Assembly (NCBI RefSeq): GCF_000014685.1
Contig: NC_008321.1
Coordinates: forward strand, 310,001-374,000
DNA: 64,000 nucleotides
Direction of reading: 5' to 3'
Source: Shewanella sp. MR-4
Lineage (GTDB): Bacteria; Pseudomonadota; Gammaproteobacteria; Enterobacterales; Shewanellaceae
This document shows positions 24,919 through 35,021 of this stretch, in pieces; the first letter of the stretch is position 1, and each line of letters starts with the position of its first letter. Under the pieces are notes generated by a model. The model had not been told where the DNA came from and made no database searches. It saw nothing but the letters and a program-made list of their open reading frames with translations. The position numbers and the translations under genes were made by a program.

Positions 24919-25995
24919 ATGAGCTTGATGACTATGCCAACGATGAATGCCATCGTTATGCAGGATGGTGAAGTCAGCCTGCAACAGGTCGATTTACCCA
25001 AGCCACAGGCGGGCCAAGTGTTGGTGCGTAGCCTTGCTTGTGGTATTTGTGGCTCGGATATTCATATCACGCGACACTACAACGAAGTATTTGATTTTTA
25101 TCGTCAGCTTGGGGTGATGCCCGAAGGCGTCGATAAGCATGCCGCTGTGATGCTCGGCCATGAGTTTTGTGCCGAAATCGTCGAGTTTGGCCCACAAACT
25201 CAGCAAGCCTTGGCGCTAGGAACACGGGTGACCTCAGTTCCGATTCTGATGAGCCAAAATGGTGCTGGGGTGGGCGTTACCCCTGGCGTGAATGGTGCTT
25301 ATTCTGAGTACTTTATTCTCGATGAGGCCTTATTAATGCCTGTACCTGAGCATTTGCCATCGGAGGCCGTGGCGCTCACCGAACCATTAGCCGTAGGATT
25401 ACATGCGGTGAATCGGGGTGATGTGCAGGCCGAAGATGTTGCGCTGGTGGTTGGTTGCGGTCCCATTGGTCTTGCGGTGATCTCCGCTCTGCACTTGCGC
25501 GGCGTAGCTAAGATTGTGGCTGCGGATTTACAGAGTGATAAGTTGCAATTAGCCCGAGAATTTGGTGCCACCCATACGGTGAATCCTAGCGAGCAGGATG
25601 AAGTCGCCTTCGCCGCCAAGCTTGCTGCGGGTCAGCGCTTGGTGATTTTCGAATGTGTGGGTATCCATAAGCTTATCGAAGGCTTTGTGCAGCGAGCTCC
25701 CGCCAAAGCGACCATAGTGGTCACGGGCATCCACACCGCAAACTCCAATATTAATTATGCCTATGCCACGGTCAAAGAATTGGATATGTGCTTCTCCTAC
25801 TACTATCAGCCGGCGGAATTTGCGGCCTGTTTAGAGGAGCTGGCGCAGGGGACGATTCCTTGGCGTAAGCTGCTCACGGGTAAGGTGGGGATGGATGGTG
25901 TATCGGGTGCGTTCAAGCAATTGATGAAACCGAACCCACATATCAAAGTCGTTATCGAACCTTGGCGTAATGGTGAGCTAGAGATGCTCGACTAA
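24919..25995 (+). CDS. Zinc-dependent alcohol dehydrogenase
   Basis: 358 residues from the ATG at 24919, with AGGA upstream. The N-terminal GroES-like domain has the catalytic-zinc residues CGICGSDIH and GHEF; the NAD-binding motif is VVGCGPIGLAV. The four-cysteine structural zinc loop usual in the family is absent (the region reads TSVPILMSQNGAGVGVTPG), an odd trait shared with some medium-chain dehydrogenases. Last gene of the operon, ending at the terminator at 26021. Confidence 0.85.
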   Translation: MSLMTMPTMNAIVMQDGEVSLQQVDLPKPQAGQVLVRSLACGICGSDIHITRHYNEVFDFYRQLGVMPEGVDKHAAVMLGHEFCAEIVEFGPQTQQALALGTRVTSVPILMSQNGAGVGVTPGVNGAYSEYFILDEALLMPVPEHLPSEAVALTEPLAVGLHAVNRGDVQAEDVALVVGCGPIGLAVISALHLRGVAKIVAADLQSDKLQLAREFGATHTVNPSEQDEVAFAAKLAAGQRLVIFECVGIHKLIEGFVQRAPAKATIVVTGIHTANSNINYAYATVKELDMCFSYYYQPAEFAACLEELAQGTIPWRKLLTGKVGMDGVSGAFKQLMKPNPHIKVVIEPWRNGELEMLD

Positions 25996-26020
25996 TCGCC
26001 TCAAAATGTCCGTCCAGTTA

Positions 26021-26049
26021 AGCCGCCTGTTAGCAGTGCGGCTTTTTTA
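26021..26049 (+). terminator. Terminator after the SDR/cupin/ADH operon
   Basis: The arms AGCCGC and GCGGCT flank an 11-base loop, followed by six Ts. Confidence 0.75.
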
Positions 26050-26348
26050 TTACAGCTTGCCGTTTTGGCTATTCTCATCTGGCAAATTTTTAATCCGACA
26101 TTGGCTCACAAAATAGCGACTTTTAGCCGATTTCGATTGTGTTTTAGCGAATGTAGCCTAGGGTTAATTGTTAGGCCAATCCCTAGTGATGGCATTGTCT
26201 TTGTTACCAAATTTGTCTTTTCTGCTGTCACAAGATTGCCAATAAGCCTTGGCAAACTGTGAAGGCTCTCGTTTCGACCGTAGTGTGTCTAGCAAGAGTT
26301 TTAGGGCGCGCTACTCCCGTTAGTGCAAGCTAAATAAAGGAATATTCA
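26050..26348. other. Upstream region of katG
   Basis: About 300 bases that must hold the katG promoter. I see no clear OxyR site, repeat or gene; an open frame at 26065 has no ribosome site and no recognisable protein. Confidence 0.4.
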
Positions 26349-28535
26349 ATGGACAAGACTCAAAGCTCCCAAGGTAAATGCCCCGTGATGCATGGGGCAA
26401 ATTCAGCGGTCGCCAGCAACAATATGGATTGGTGGCCTAAGGCACTTAACCTCGATATATTGCACCAGCACGATAAGAAGACGGATCCTATGGATCCTAA
26501 GTTTAACTATCGCGAAGCCTTCAACAGCTTAGATCTCGCCGCTGTGAAGCGCGACCTCAATGCCTTAATGACCGACAGCCAAGATTGGTGGCCCGCCGAC
26601 TGGGGACACTATGGCGGTCTGATGATCCGTATGGCATGGCACTCGGCCGGGACCTATAGAGTCGCCGATGGCCGTGGCGGCGCGGGAACGGGCAATCAAC
26701 GCTTTGCCCCACTCAATAGCTGGCCCGATAACGCCAACTTAGACAAGGCGCGCCGTTTACTCTGGCCGATTAAGAAAAAATACGGCAACAAACTCTCATG
26801 GGCGGATTTGATGATCCTCGCGGGCAATGTGGCCTACGAGTCTATGGGCTTAAAAACCTATGGCTTTGCTGGTGGTCGAGAGGATATTTGGCACCCAGAG
26901 AAGGACATTTATTGGGGCTCTGAAAAACAATGGTTAGCGCCGACGGAAAATCCCAACAGCCGTTACTCGGGCGAGCGTGACCTTGAAAACCCCTTGGCCG
27001 CGGTGATGATGGGGCTGATCTATGTGAATCCAGAAGGGGTTGATGGCAAACCCGATCCCCTGCGAACCGCCCAAGATGTGCGTGTCACCTTTGCGCGAAT
27101 GGCGATGAATGATGAAGAGACAGTGGCTCTAACCGCAGGAGGCCACACCGTGGGTAAGTGCCACGGTAATGGCAAGGCGCAGGATCTTGGCCCCGAGCCT
27201 GAGGGCGAAGATCTTGAGGCCCAAGGTTTGGGCTGGCTCAACAAAAAAGGCCCAGGCATTGGCGCAAATGCCGTGACCAGTGGCCTCGAAGGTGCTTGGA
27301 CGACTTATCCCACTCAATGGGATAACGGTTATTTTCACCTACTGTTAAATTACGATTGGGAATTGAAAAAAAGCCCAGCGGGCGCCTCGCAGTGGGAACC
27401 TATTAATATCAAAGAGGAAGATAAAGTCGTCTCAGTGGGCGATCCCAATCGCAAGTTTAATCCCATCATGACGGATGCGGATATGGCGATGAAGATGGAC
27501 CCCGAGTATCGCAAAATCTCCGAGAAGTTTTATCAAGACCCCGCCTATTTCTCCGAGGTTTTTGCCCGCGCTTGGTTTAAGTTAACCCATCGCGATCTGG
27601 GTCCGAAGAGCCGCTACTTGGGGCCAGAAGTGCCGAATGAGGATTTGCTTTGGCAAGACCCGATCCCAAGCGTCGATTATCGCTTAGATGCCAGTGAGAT
27701 TGTCGACCTGAAGGCGAAATTATTAGCCTCGGGACTCAGCGTATCCGAGTTAGTGGCAACGGCGTGGGACAGTGCCCGCACCTTCCGTGGCTCGGATTTC
27801 CGTGGTGGCGCCAATGGCGCGCGGATCCGCTTAGCACCGCAAAAGGATTGGCAGGCTAACGAACCCGAGCGGCTGCAAAAGGTGCTTAAAGTATTGACCG
27901 AGTTGCAGGCAAGCCTAAGCAAAAAAGTCAGCATCGCCGACTTAATCGTGTTGGGCGGCGCTGCTGCGATTGAAAAGGCCGCCCACGAGGCGGGAGTGAA
28001 GGTGACAGTGCCCTTTATCCCCGGCCGTGGCGATGCGACGCAGGAAATGACCGATGTGGAATCTTTTGCCGTGCTTGAGCCCTTGCACGATGCGTATCGT
28101 AACTGGCAGAAAAAGGATTATGTGGTTCAGCCCGAGGAGATGATGCTCGATCGTACTCAATTGATGGGGTTAACCGCCCATGAGATGACAGTGCTGGTTG
28201 GGGGAATGCGGGTGTTAGGCACTAACTATGGCGGCACGCGTCATGGTGTGTTTACCGACAAAGTAGGTGTGTTAACTAATGATTTCTTTGTGAATCTGAC
28301 CGACATGGCCTACAACTGGAAGCCTGCGGGCAGCAATCTTTATCAGATAGTCGAGCGCAAAACTGGCGCAGTGAAGTGGACCGCTAGCCGTGTCGATCTG
28401 GTGTTTGGTTCTAACTCTATTTTGCGTGCCTATGCCGAGATGTATGCGCAGGATGATGCCAAAGAGAAGTTTGTGCATGATTTTGTGGCCGCTTGGACTA
28501 AGGTGATGAATGCCGATAGGTTCGATTTGGCTTAG
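26349..28535 (+). CDS. katG: Catalase-peroxidase
   Basis: A 728-residue bifunctional heme enzyme that removes hydrogen peroxide as catalase and peroxidase. It has the tandem N- and C-terminal peroxidase domains. The distal-heme motif MIRMAWHSAGTYR contains the catalytic Arg, Trp and His; the proximal His is in ALTAGGHTVGKCHG, and Tyr of LIYVNPEG contributes to the Met-Tyr-Trp adduct. There is no export signal, so it is cytoplasmic. GGAAT lies before the ATG. Monocistronic, ending in a strong terminator. Confidence 0.97.
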   Translation: MDKTQSSQGKCPVMHGANSAVASNNMDWWPKALNLDILHQHDKKTDPMDPKFNYREAFNSLDLAAVKRDLNALMTDSQDWWPADWGHYGGLMIRMAWHSAGTYRVADGRGGAGTGNQRFAPLNSWPDNANLDKARRLLWPIKKKYGNKLSWADLMILAGNVAYESMGLKTYGFAGGREDIWHPEKDIYWGSEKQWLAPTENPNSRYSGERDLENPLAAVMMGLIYVNPEGVDGKPDPLRTAQDVRVTFARMAMNDEETVALTAGGHTVGKCHGNGKAQDLGPEPEGEDLEAQGLGWLNKKGPGIGANAVTSGLEGAWTTYPTQWDNGYFHLLLNYDWELKKSPAGASQWEPINIKEEDKVVSVGDPNRKFNPIMTDADMAMKMDPEYRKISEKFYQDPAYFSEVFARAWFKLTHRDLGPKSRYLGPEVPNEDLLWQDPIPSVDYRLDASEIVDLKAKLLASGLSVSELVATAWDSARTFRGSDFRGGANGARIRLAPQKDWQANEPERLQKVLKVLTELQASLSKKVSIADLIVLGGAAAIEKAAHEAGVKVTVPFIPGRGDATQEMTDVESFAVLEPLHDAYRNWQKKDYVVQPEEMMLDRTQLMGLTAHEMTVLVGGMRVLGTNYGGTRHGVFTDKVGVLTNDFFVNLTDMAYNWKPAGSNLYQIVERKTGAVKWTASRVDLVFGSNSILRAYAEMYAQDDAKEKFVHDFVAAWTKVMNADRFDLA

Positions 28536-28562
28536 TCACTAGCGCGTAAGCTTATCGTGAAT

Positions 28563-28591
28563 AAAAAGGTGCAGCTTGGGCTGCACCTTTT
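28563..28591. terminator. Terminator between katG and the membrane ferredoxin
   Basis: The arms AAAAAGGTGCAGC and GCTGCACCTTTTT with a 4-base loop serve both converging genes. Confidence 0.9.
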
Positions 28592-28619
28592 TATGTCTAC
28601 TTATCAATAAATCAGAGAA

Positions 28620-29867
28620 TTAATGGCCCACTCGGTCAATCACTTGGATAAGCTCCATGCGGATACTGTCCGGTGTTTGGCTGTGCCAGAACCCGGCTAA
28701 ATAGGCGCCGAGTGGCAGGGCAAAGAGTGCCAATAATAACAAGACTAACAAGCCCTTATGGCTAACGCTGTGGCCAGATTTTAGGCTAAAACCGAGCGCC
28801 GCCGATTTAGGACAGGCGGCGACGCAGCGCATACAGGCTTGGCACTCGTCGCTGCGTACCGTGGTTTTGGTGTGCACTATGATGTTGGCTGGGCAGGCGC
28901 GGGTACATTTGTCGCACTTCATGCCCTTGGCTTCGATCAGGCAATGTTGAGTATTGCGGCGGATCTTGAGTGGGCTGGCAAAACTTAAGATCCCAAGCAT
29001 GGCACCATAGGGACACAAGTAGCGGCAAAATCCTTGGCGACGCCATGCCGCTAAGGCGAGGATAAGCGCAAAGCAGGCTAAGGTGATGAGGCCGGGCGTG
29101 ACAAAAAACAGCGCCATCTTAAGGTCGGCAATCTTGTGGTAGTTGCCCTGCAGATAATAGGGAATCGATTCACTAGGCATACCGATAACGATGTAAAACA
29201 GCCCCAGCAGCAATAAGTATTTCAGCATCCGCAGTGGCCAGTCTAACCATGCGGGCGGCGCCAGTTCGGCTTTGATAAAGCGCTTGCGTAAGGCGTAGAG
29301 ATATTCGCCAGCAAGCCCTAATGGACAGGCCCAGCCACAAAAGGCGCGTTTGCAGAGTAGGCCCGTGAGTAGCACGGCGGCGAGCATGACGGCTGCGGCG
29401 GGATGGGTTTGGTCCCGTAGGTTGAGCGTCACTATGGCTTTTAGCTCAATGCCACCCGCGATAGGTAAGAAGGCATCGACGACATCGGGGCGCATCAACC
29501 AAGGCACTATACCTTGTTTAAGCTGGATAGCATTGATGCAGTATTGTATAGCGACGATAAACAATGAGAGCGCGAGCAGATGTTGGCAGCCTTCACGCAG
29601 GATGTTGATTTTTATCTCGCCCTTTAATTCCTCAGGGGCAAACTTGTTGGCAATCAGGCACAACGGCAAGGCAATGGCTAGAGCGAGTGCCAAAGGCCAG
29701 TAGAGACTAATCGCCACGGCGCCAACACTCAGGAGTAAGGTGGCCACTGCTCCCCATTTTTTACCGCTCCAATAGCTTAGGGATGCGATATACATCAGGG
29801 CCAGCATCAGGGTAAGAGATTCAATAAAAGTCATGTTAATACTGCAAATAGAATACACGTATCCCAT
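28620..29867 (-). CDS. Membrane ferredoxin of the NapH/NosR/CcoG type
   Basis: 415 residues with about eight to ten membrane segments, two membrane-face cysteine motifs (CGWACPLG and CRYLCPYG) and two [4Fe-4S] clusters (CDKCTRACP and CQACMRCVAACP). It resembles NapH and the C-terminal half of NosR, which move electrons from quinol or other donors across the membrane. No nap, nos or cco gene is adjacent, so the partner is unknown. The start could also be the ATG at 29834 (MTFIES). Confidence 0.8.
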   Translation of the reverse strand: MGYVYSICSINMTFIESLTLMLALMYIASLSYWSGKKWGAVATLLLSVGAVAISLYWPLALALAIALPLCLIANKFAPEELKGEIKINILREGCQHLLALSLFIVAIQYCINAIQLKQGIVPWLMRPDVVDAFLPIAGGIELKAIVTLNLRDQTHPAAAVMLAAVLLTGLLCKRAFCGWACPLGLAGEYLYALRKRFIKAELAPPAWLDWPLRMLKYLLLLGLFYIVIGMPSESIPYYLQGNYHKIADLKMALFFVTPGLITLACFALILALAAWRRQGFCRYLCPYGAMLGILSFASPLKIRRNTQHCLIEAKGMKCDKCTRACPANIIVHTKTTVRSDECQACMRCVAACPKSAALGFSLKSGHSVSHKGLLVLLLLALFALPLGAYLAGFWHSQTPDSIRMELIQVIDRVGH

Positions 29868-30042
29868 CTGAACCCAGCTTTAGGGATAAGTTTTTGAGTC
29901 TTAAACGAAATTGTGCGACAGATCCGATATTTACAGTATGCCGTGATAAAAGCGGGTGATAGCTCACAAAGCCGCAAGTTTACCCTATAGACCGAGTGAG
30001 AGTTGTGGAGTAGGTGATGCCATTGGTTTTAAGTCTGCCGAA

Positions 30043-31776
30043 TTAGTTTATGCCTGCTTGCATTTCCAATTTATTGATTTTGCTGGATTGAACATTGTTT
30101 CGTCCCTGATGTTTAGCACAGTACAGGGCATCGTCCGCCAGTTTGATGGCGTGCTCTAAGGGGTGATCAAAATCAACTGTGGCCACTCCAAGACTTAGGG
30201 TGACAGTAAAGACTTCTTGCGTCTCTGCCGTAAAGTTTAACGCGGCGACGGCGGAGCGGATCCGCTCGGCACAGAGATGTGCCTCGGTGAGGGACACGTT
30301 ATGCAGCAACATAATAAATTCTTCACCACCATAACGCGCCACAAGATCGCACTTACGCGCATGCTGTTTAAGAGTGGTGGCAATATCGATAATCACCCGG
30401 TCACCCATCAAGTGGCCATACTTGTCGTTGACCCGTTTGAACAAGTCGATATCACAGATGATCACCGCCATCGGCTGTTGTGCGATGCTGGCCTGAGTGT
30501 AGACCCGCTGTGCTTCTTTATGGAAATGGCCCCGATTAAATAGCTGGGTGAGCGAATCTGTCGCCGCTTGATATTTAAGTTCCTCCTGCGAGGCTTTGAT
30601 TTCTTCGAGCAGACGAATGCGATAGGCGATGATGAGGGCAAGCACTAGCGCCTCGAGCATAATGCCCACGCCAACACCGTGACTGGATAAATAATTAAAC
30701 TCGGCACGCCCTTTGTAAAACATCACCGCAAGGCCGCTAAAGGCGACGAAAAGACTGTGGCCGAGGAGAAAATATTTAGCGATGGGATGCCGTTTTATCA
30801 CCAGCGAAATGGTGACCGAGAGGGTAGTTAACATCATCAAGGCGGCTAAGCTGCTGGAGTAACGCAGCGCGCCAGTGATATTGACCACGCCATAACAAAA
30901 CTCGGCCACTAACAGGGCGAGCACAAACACGAGAGCGTAATGCTCAAACCGATAATGTTGACGAGTCTCGAAAATATCCATCATAAATAAAATCAAAAAG
31001 ATGGGCATGGTCATCAGGGTGAGGTGCCAATAGAGGCTGGCCGAGCCGTAAAACTCGAATATCTCGGCGACCAGCCCGTAGGAGAGGGCAATCCAGATCC
31101 CGCCCGAGATTAAGTAACAGGCGTAAAACAGATTGTCCCGTTGGCGGGAATACATAAATAACAAAAGGTTATAGATAATCAGCGCTAACAGCATGCCTAC
31201 CATAACGGCAATATCGGTAAAACTCCCGAGCAGCGCCCGCTGTGATTGCTCTTTGTTGTATAAATCGATTGAAAACCACTGGTGAGAAAAGGATACGCTT
31301 TCAATGTATAAGGTTTTACGTTGCTGCGGCGCGAGCGTGACCTCAAATACCGCTGCACCGCCATAGATCCAGCCATAGGTGCTAGGGTCATCGAGGTCGA
31401 GTATTCGCCGCTGCGTCTCTTGGCCATCGACTATTTCGTAGAGGCCGACTTGACGGTTGTGATAGGCGTAAGGATGGTGCAAATACAGGGTTTGTAACTT
31501 ATCACTGGTATTTACTAGGGGGATTTTAGCCCAAGTTTTGATGGCTGCAGTGCCGAGCGATACGCTATTGGGCGAGTCGATAAAGGGCTGTTGAATCACT
31601 TCGGTAAAGGGCATGTTCTCCGAGGTATCGATAAAATAGCCCATACGAAACTGAGTTAGGCTGGCCGTATTATCCAGCCATGCAATTTCGGTCGTTGCCG
31701 CTTTGGCCGTGAATGTCACCCAAGTGAGCAGCAAGGCTCCCAATGTGATTAAACTCATCCATGTGGCACGGCTCAT
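30043..31776 (-). CDS. Diguanylate cyclase with 7TMR-DISM sensor
   Basis: 577 residues: signal segment, periplasmic 7TMR-DISMED2-like domain (about 30-175), seven membrane helices of the 7TMR-DISM type (180-390), and a C-terminal GGDEF domain. The active site is GGEEF in VARYGGEEFIMLL, and an inhibitory I-site RKCD lies five residues before it, so it should make c-di-GMP with product inhibition. The ligand of the sensor, probably a carbohydrate-like compound by family, is unknown. Confidence 0.93.
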   Translation of the reverse strand: MSRATWMSLITLGALLLTWVTFTAKAATTEIAWLDNTASLTQFRMGYFIDTSENMPFTEVIQQPFIDSPNSVSLGTAAIKTWAKIPLVNTSDKLQTLYLHHPYAYHNRQVGLYEIVDGQETQRRILDLDDPSTYGWIYGGAAVFEVTLAPQQRKTLYIESVSFSHQWFSIDLYNKEQSQRALLGSFTDIAVMVGMLLALIIYNLLLFMYSRQRDNLFYACYLISGGIWIALSYGLVAEIFEFYGSASLYWHLTLMTMPIFLILFMMDIFETRQHYRFEHYALVFVLALLVAEFCYGVVNITGALRYSSSLAALMMLTTLSVTISLVIKRHPIAKYFLLGHSLFVAFSGLAVMFYKGRAEFNYLSSHGVGVGIMLEALVLALIIAYRIRLLEEIKASQEELKYQAATDSLTQLFNRGHFHKEAQRVYTQASIAQQPMAVIICDIDLFKRVNDKYGHLMGDRVIIDIATTLKQHARKCDLVARYGGEEFIMLLHNVSLTEAHLCAERIRSAVAALNFTAETQEVFTVTLSLGVATVDFDHPLEHAIKLADDALYCAKHQGRNNVQSSKINKLEMQAGIN

Positions 31777-32019
31777 ACAGATTCTCTTTATTAACGTCTG
31801 AGTAACAAGTATGCCATAAAGTATCAGCGCTGTGCTGATTATGAAAAAAATCCACGAGGTTTGGGGATTTTATCGGGTTGAATAAAGCGGGCTCAGATGG
31901 CGATGGATAAGAGTGGAAGTCGTGGTAAAGCAAGCGGTAAACAGCTGGTGTAATGGAGGGTTTAAGAGGGTATCGACCTTGCCAGCCTTTGGGCTGACAA
32001 GGCAAGATGACGGCGAGCG

Positions 32020-32673
32020 TTAGCCTTTCGAGTTTTCGAGGGCCTCGATAAACTTGGTCGATTCGTTGATCGACTTGTTCATCTCTTTGATAAGCCCAGA
32101 GATATCCGTCTGTAGGCTCGCAAATTCCCCTTTAATCGCGCCAATCGCTTGAGCATTCAAGTTATGCTTTAAATACAGCATGTTGTCTTTCATGGCGGTG
32201 AGAATGGGCGGCATTTTAGATTCGGCGCGGCGCATGGTTTTCATCAGTTGCTGGTAGGAACGGCGGGTTTCCTTGAGCTTGGTTTCACTGTTGCGGCGCA
32301 GGCTGGCTTTACTGATCTCGCTGATTTCCGCTTGCCACTCATCGAATAGCGCTTCGGCGACATCTTCGACTTTGTTGATGCGATTACTCACATCATCGGC
32401 GGCACTTTGGGCTGACTCGTATTCATCTTTGGCCTTGTTATAGGCCTTTTCGAGGTTGCCACCATCGTGGTTGAGCAGGGCTTGCATCTCCTCGAGTGCT
32501 GAACTGAACTCTTTTTGGGCATCCTCTTGGGATTCTTTTGCGGCCTTCACTCTGTCGACCATAATGTCGCGCTTGTGGTAGCCCACTTTTTCCATGGCGC
32601 CGTAATAGGCGCTCTGGCAGCCCGTCAACAATAGCGTTGCCGCCATCAGGCTTGAGGTGATCAATCTTTTCAT
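32020..32673 (-). CDS. DUF2959 lipoprotein
   Basis: 217 residues from the ATG at 32673 (GGAA upstream; the frame extends to 32688). A lipoprotein signal ends in LTGC, and the rest is mostly helical with long coiled-coil stretches. It resembles the DUF2959 family of proteobacterial proteins without known role. Probably anchored in the envelope. The small membrane protein gene at 32703 lies upstream in the same direction. Confidence 0.75.
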   Translation of the reverse strand: MKRLITSSLMAATLLLTGCQSAYYGAMEKVGYHKRDIMVDRVKAAKESQEDAQKEFSSALEEMQALLNHDGGNLEKAYNKAKDEYESAQSAADDVSNRINKVEDVAEALFDEWQAEISEISKASLRRNSETKLKETRRSYQQLMKTMRRAESKMPPILTAMKDNMLYLKHNLNAQAIGAIKGEFASLQTDISGLIKEMNKSINESTKFIEALENSKG

Positions 32674-32702
32674 TGGGTATTCCGTCACTGAGTCAAATGA
32701 AG

Positions 32703-32927
32703 TTAGTCGGCCTTAAAACGCGCCGCATCGATAATGCTCCAGAGGTGAAAGATAGCACCTATTACAGCTGGGACCACTAACCACCAGAGAGCATAGCCAA
32801 CTACTGTGATCACGAAAAACAGCAATGCCGCCATAATTCGTCCCTGTACCAGTTGACCTAGGCCGGGAAAAAACAGGCTGGCGATAGCGGCGATAACATT
32901 GCCCGCAGATCCTTGTTGTGACATCAA
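32703..32927 (-). CDS. Small TM2-like membrane protein
   Basis: 74 residues with the motif FFPGLGQLVQGR, typical of TM2/YqaE-like small membrane proteins, and two membrane segments. It starts at 32927 or at the next codon (32924). A DUF2959 gene follows with a gap of 29 bases to its start. Function unknown. Confidence 0.65.
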   Translation of the reverse strand: MMSQQGSAGNVIAAIASLFFPGLGQLVQGRIMAALLFFVITVVGYALWWLVVPAVIGAIFHLWSIIDAARFKAD

Positions 32928-33005
32928 TTCACTCCTTAGACTTGTAAATTAAGTGTTTATTGTACGAAGATAACGAGTCAATACCAACAGAATCAAGAGA
33001 AACCC

Positions 33006-34019
33006 GTGACTAAGAAGATAGAACTGGCACAAATTCAAGTCTTATTCCTCGGGATCTGGCGCTTCCTGCTGCATTTACGCCAGCGTTTAGTGGAAGATCA
33101 AATCAATATCCGCGCGGGCCACCTAGCCTATGTCACCCTGTTATCCCTTGTGCCTATGGTGGCTGTGACTATGTCTATGCTGTCGGCTTTCCCTGTGTTT
33201 AAGGGGATCCGTGGCCAAATCGAAGCCTTCGTGTACGAGAATTTTCTGCCCGCGGCGGGCGATACGGTACAAGTCTATATTAATGAATTTGTTGGTAATG
33301 CTTCTAAGGGCACGGCTGTAGGGATCGCGGCTCTTGTCGTGGTGGCGATTATGCTGATCTCCGCCATCGATAAATCGCTGAATAATATTTGGCGCACTAA
33401 GGAAAAGCGTTCCGTGGTGGTGGCATTTTCCATGTATTGGATGGTGATTACCTTAGGCCCTGTGCTGGTGGGCGCGAGCTTAGTGGCGACTTCCTACGTG
33501 GTGTCATTAAAACTGTTTGAGGGCGACGCATTATCTGGGGTGATGCCACTGTTTATCGAACGTTTACCACTGTTTTTTTCTGTCGCCGCATTCTTACTTT
33601 TATATATGGTGGTGCCGAATCAAAAGGTGAAGTTTTGGCATGCGCTATTAGGCGCGGTAGTGGCGGCGTTACTGTTCGAGTTGGGGAAAAAAGGTTTTGC
33701 CCTGTATGTGACTAAATTCCCAAGTTATGAAGCCATTTACGGCGCTCTGGCGACCATTCCTATTCTGTTCGTTTGGGTATATTTATCTTGGATGATAGTG
33801 CTGCTGGGCGCCGAAATTACCGCGGCCATGCCCGAGTATTTGGACTATGAGTCCAGCAGCGATATCAACGAAACTAACCTCGATGGTCAACCTTTAGCGG
33901 CGCAGGATACACCCGCCGCGCAGCCAGAAACCACATCCGGCCAATCAACCCAAGTGCTTGAGACGACAGGCGAACTCGCTGCAACCGCGCCGCAATCGAC
34001 TACACTGGATAAGCCGTAG
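33006..34019 (+). CDS. YihY family inner-membrane protein
   Basis: A 337-residue member of the YihY/BrkB family, with six membrane segments and the motif VYLSWMIVLLGAEITA near the end. The C-terminal 50 residues are polar and Gln/Thr-rich. The family was once called ribonuclease BN in error; its real role is unsettled. The start at 33006 is preceded by AAGAGAAACCC. It opens a run of plus-strand genes to 36550. Confidence 0.85.
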   Translation: MTKKIELAQIQVLFLGIWRFLLHLRQRLVEDQINIRAGHLAYVTLLSLVPMVAVTMSMLSAFPVFKGIRGQIEAFVYENFLPAAGDTVQVYINEFVGNASKGTAVGIAALVVVAIMLISAIDKSLNNIWRTKEKRSVVVAFSMYWMVITLGPVLVGASLVATSYVVSLKLFEGDALSGVMPLFIERLPLFFSVAAFLLLYMVVPNQKVKFWHALLGAVVAALLFELGKKGFALYVTKFPSYEAIYGALATIPILFVWVYLSWMIVLLGAEITAAMPEYLDYESSSDINETNLDGQPLAAQDTPAAQPETTSGQSTQVLETTGELAATAPQSTTLDKP

Positions 34020-34064
34020 CTAAGTTGTTATCCACCAAGACATTCAGCGAGCCTTATCCCATCT

Positions 34065-35021
34065 ATGATCACTGACGCCCATCAGCTTGCCCCTTTTATC
34101 CGCCGTGATTGGCTGATGATGGGCAATGGGCAGCAGTTGCATCTCGCTCAATATGGTAATCCGCGGGGGATTCCGCTGCTGTATTTGCATGGTGGTCCAG
34201 GAGCGGGGGCTTCGGTCAGTGAACTGAGTTTATTTAACCCCGAGCACTATTGGATTTTACTTTTAGATCAACGTGGTGCGGGACAATCACTGCCAGCTGG
34301 CGAGTTGGAACATAACCATTTAAATGGGCTTATCTGTGATATTGAGGCGATTCGTATTCACTTAGGCATAGAGCGTTGGTGCCTAGCGGGTGGCTCATTT
34401 GGCGCCACCTTAGCCTTAATTTACAGTGGCTTATTTCCCCATCGAGTGATTGCCCAAGTGCTGTGGGCAATGTTTATTCCCTCCAAGGCCGGCATTGAAT
34501 GGCTCTATGCACCCTCGGGCGCGGCGCAGTTATATTCGCAGGCTTACCGTGAATTTGCTGCACCTTCTATTGGATTGGCGGATTTATTTACGCACTATCA
34601 GCTAGGATTGAACGCCCAAGATGAAGTAATTCGTCATGAATTTGCCCGCCGTTGGATCCAATGGGAATTAATCTTAGCGGGCGTACCAACTGGCCTACCT
34701 AAGCGGCTTACAACGCCGTTATTGGCCTTAGCTCAAATCGAGCTGCACTATGCAAAAAATGATTACTTCAATATGTTCAGCGTATTACAACGGGTGACAT
34801 CTCAAGTCACAGCGCGTACCCTGCTATTACAAGGCACGCAGGATGCTGTCTGTCCGGCACGCTTATTAGCCGCATTTTTGGCAAAAATCGACAACCCTAG
34901 GATACAAATTCATACCATTGTCGATGGTGGGCATTCGCTGAATAGTGACATACTCTCACTTGCCGTCACACTCGAGATCCAAGCCATGTGGACTTGGATA
35001 AAGCGACAGGAGCTAGCATGA
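34065..35021 (+). CDS. Proline-iminopeptidase-like alpha/beta hydrolase
   Basis: 318 residues, S33 family. The motifs LYLHGGPGAG, DQRGAGQS and GGSFGATLAL (catalytic Ser) are those of prolyl iminopeptidases; GTQDAVCP supplies the Asp and DGGHSL the His. It cleaves N-terminal proline from peptides by family. It overlaps the next gene by ATGA (35018-35021), a sign of translational coupling. It may instead be a relative acting on other amides. Confidence 0.85.
   Translation: MITDAHQLAPFIRRDWLMMGNGQQLHLAQYGNPRGIPLLYLHGGPGAGASVSELSLFNPEHYWILLLDQRGAGQSLPAGELEHNHLNGLICDIEAIRIHLGIERWCLAGGSFGATLALIYSGLFPHRVIAQVLWAMFIPSKAGIEWLYAPSGAAQLYSQAYREFAAPSIGLADLFTHYQLGLNAQDEVIRHEFARRWIQWELILAGVPTGLPKRLTTPLLALAQIELHYAKNDYFNMFSVLQRVTSQVTARTLLLQGTQDAVCPARLLAAFLAKIDNPRIQIHTIVDGGHSLNSDILSLAVTLEIQAMWTWIKRQELA

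Noticed and set aside
26065..26262. 65-residue frame in front of katG
   Set aside because: No ribosome site, odd composition, and it would occupy the promoter.
31979..32000. Hairpin TTGCCAGCC/GGCTGACAA after the DUF2959 gene
   Set aside because: It pairs with one G-U and has no U-tract, so a terminator call is too weak.
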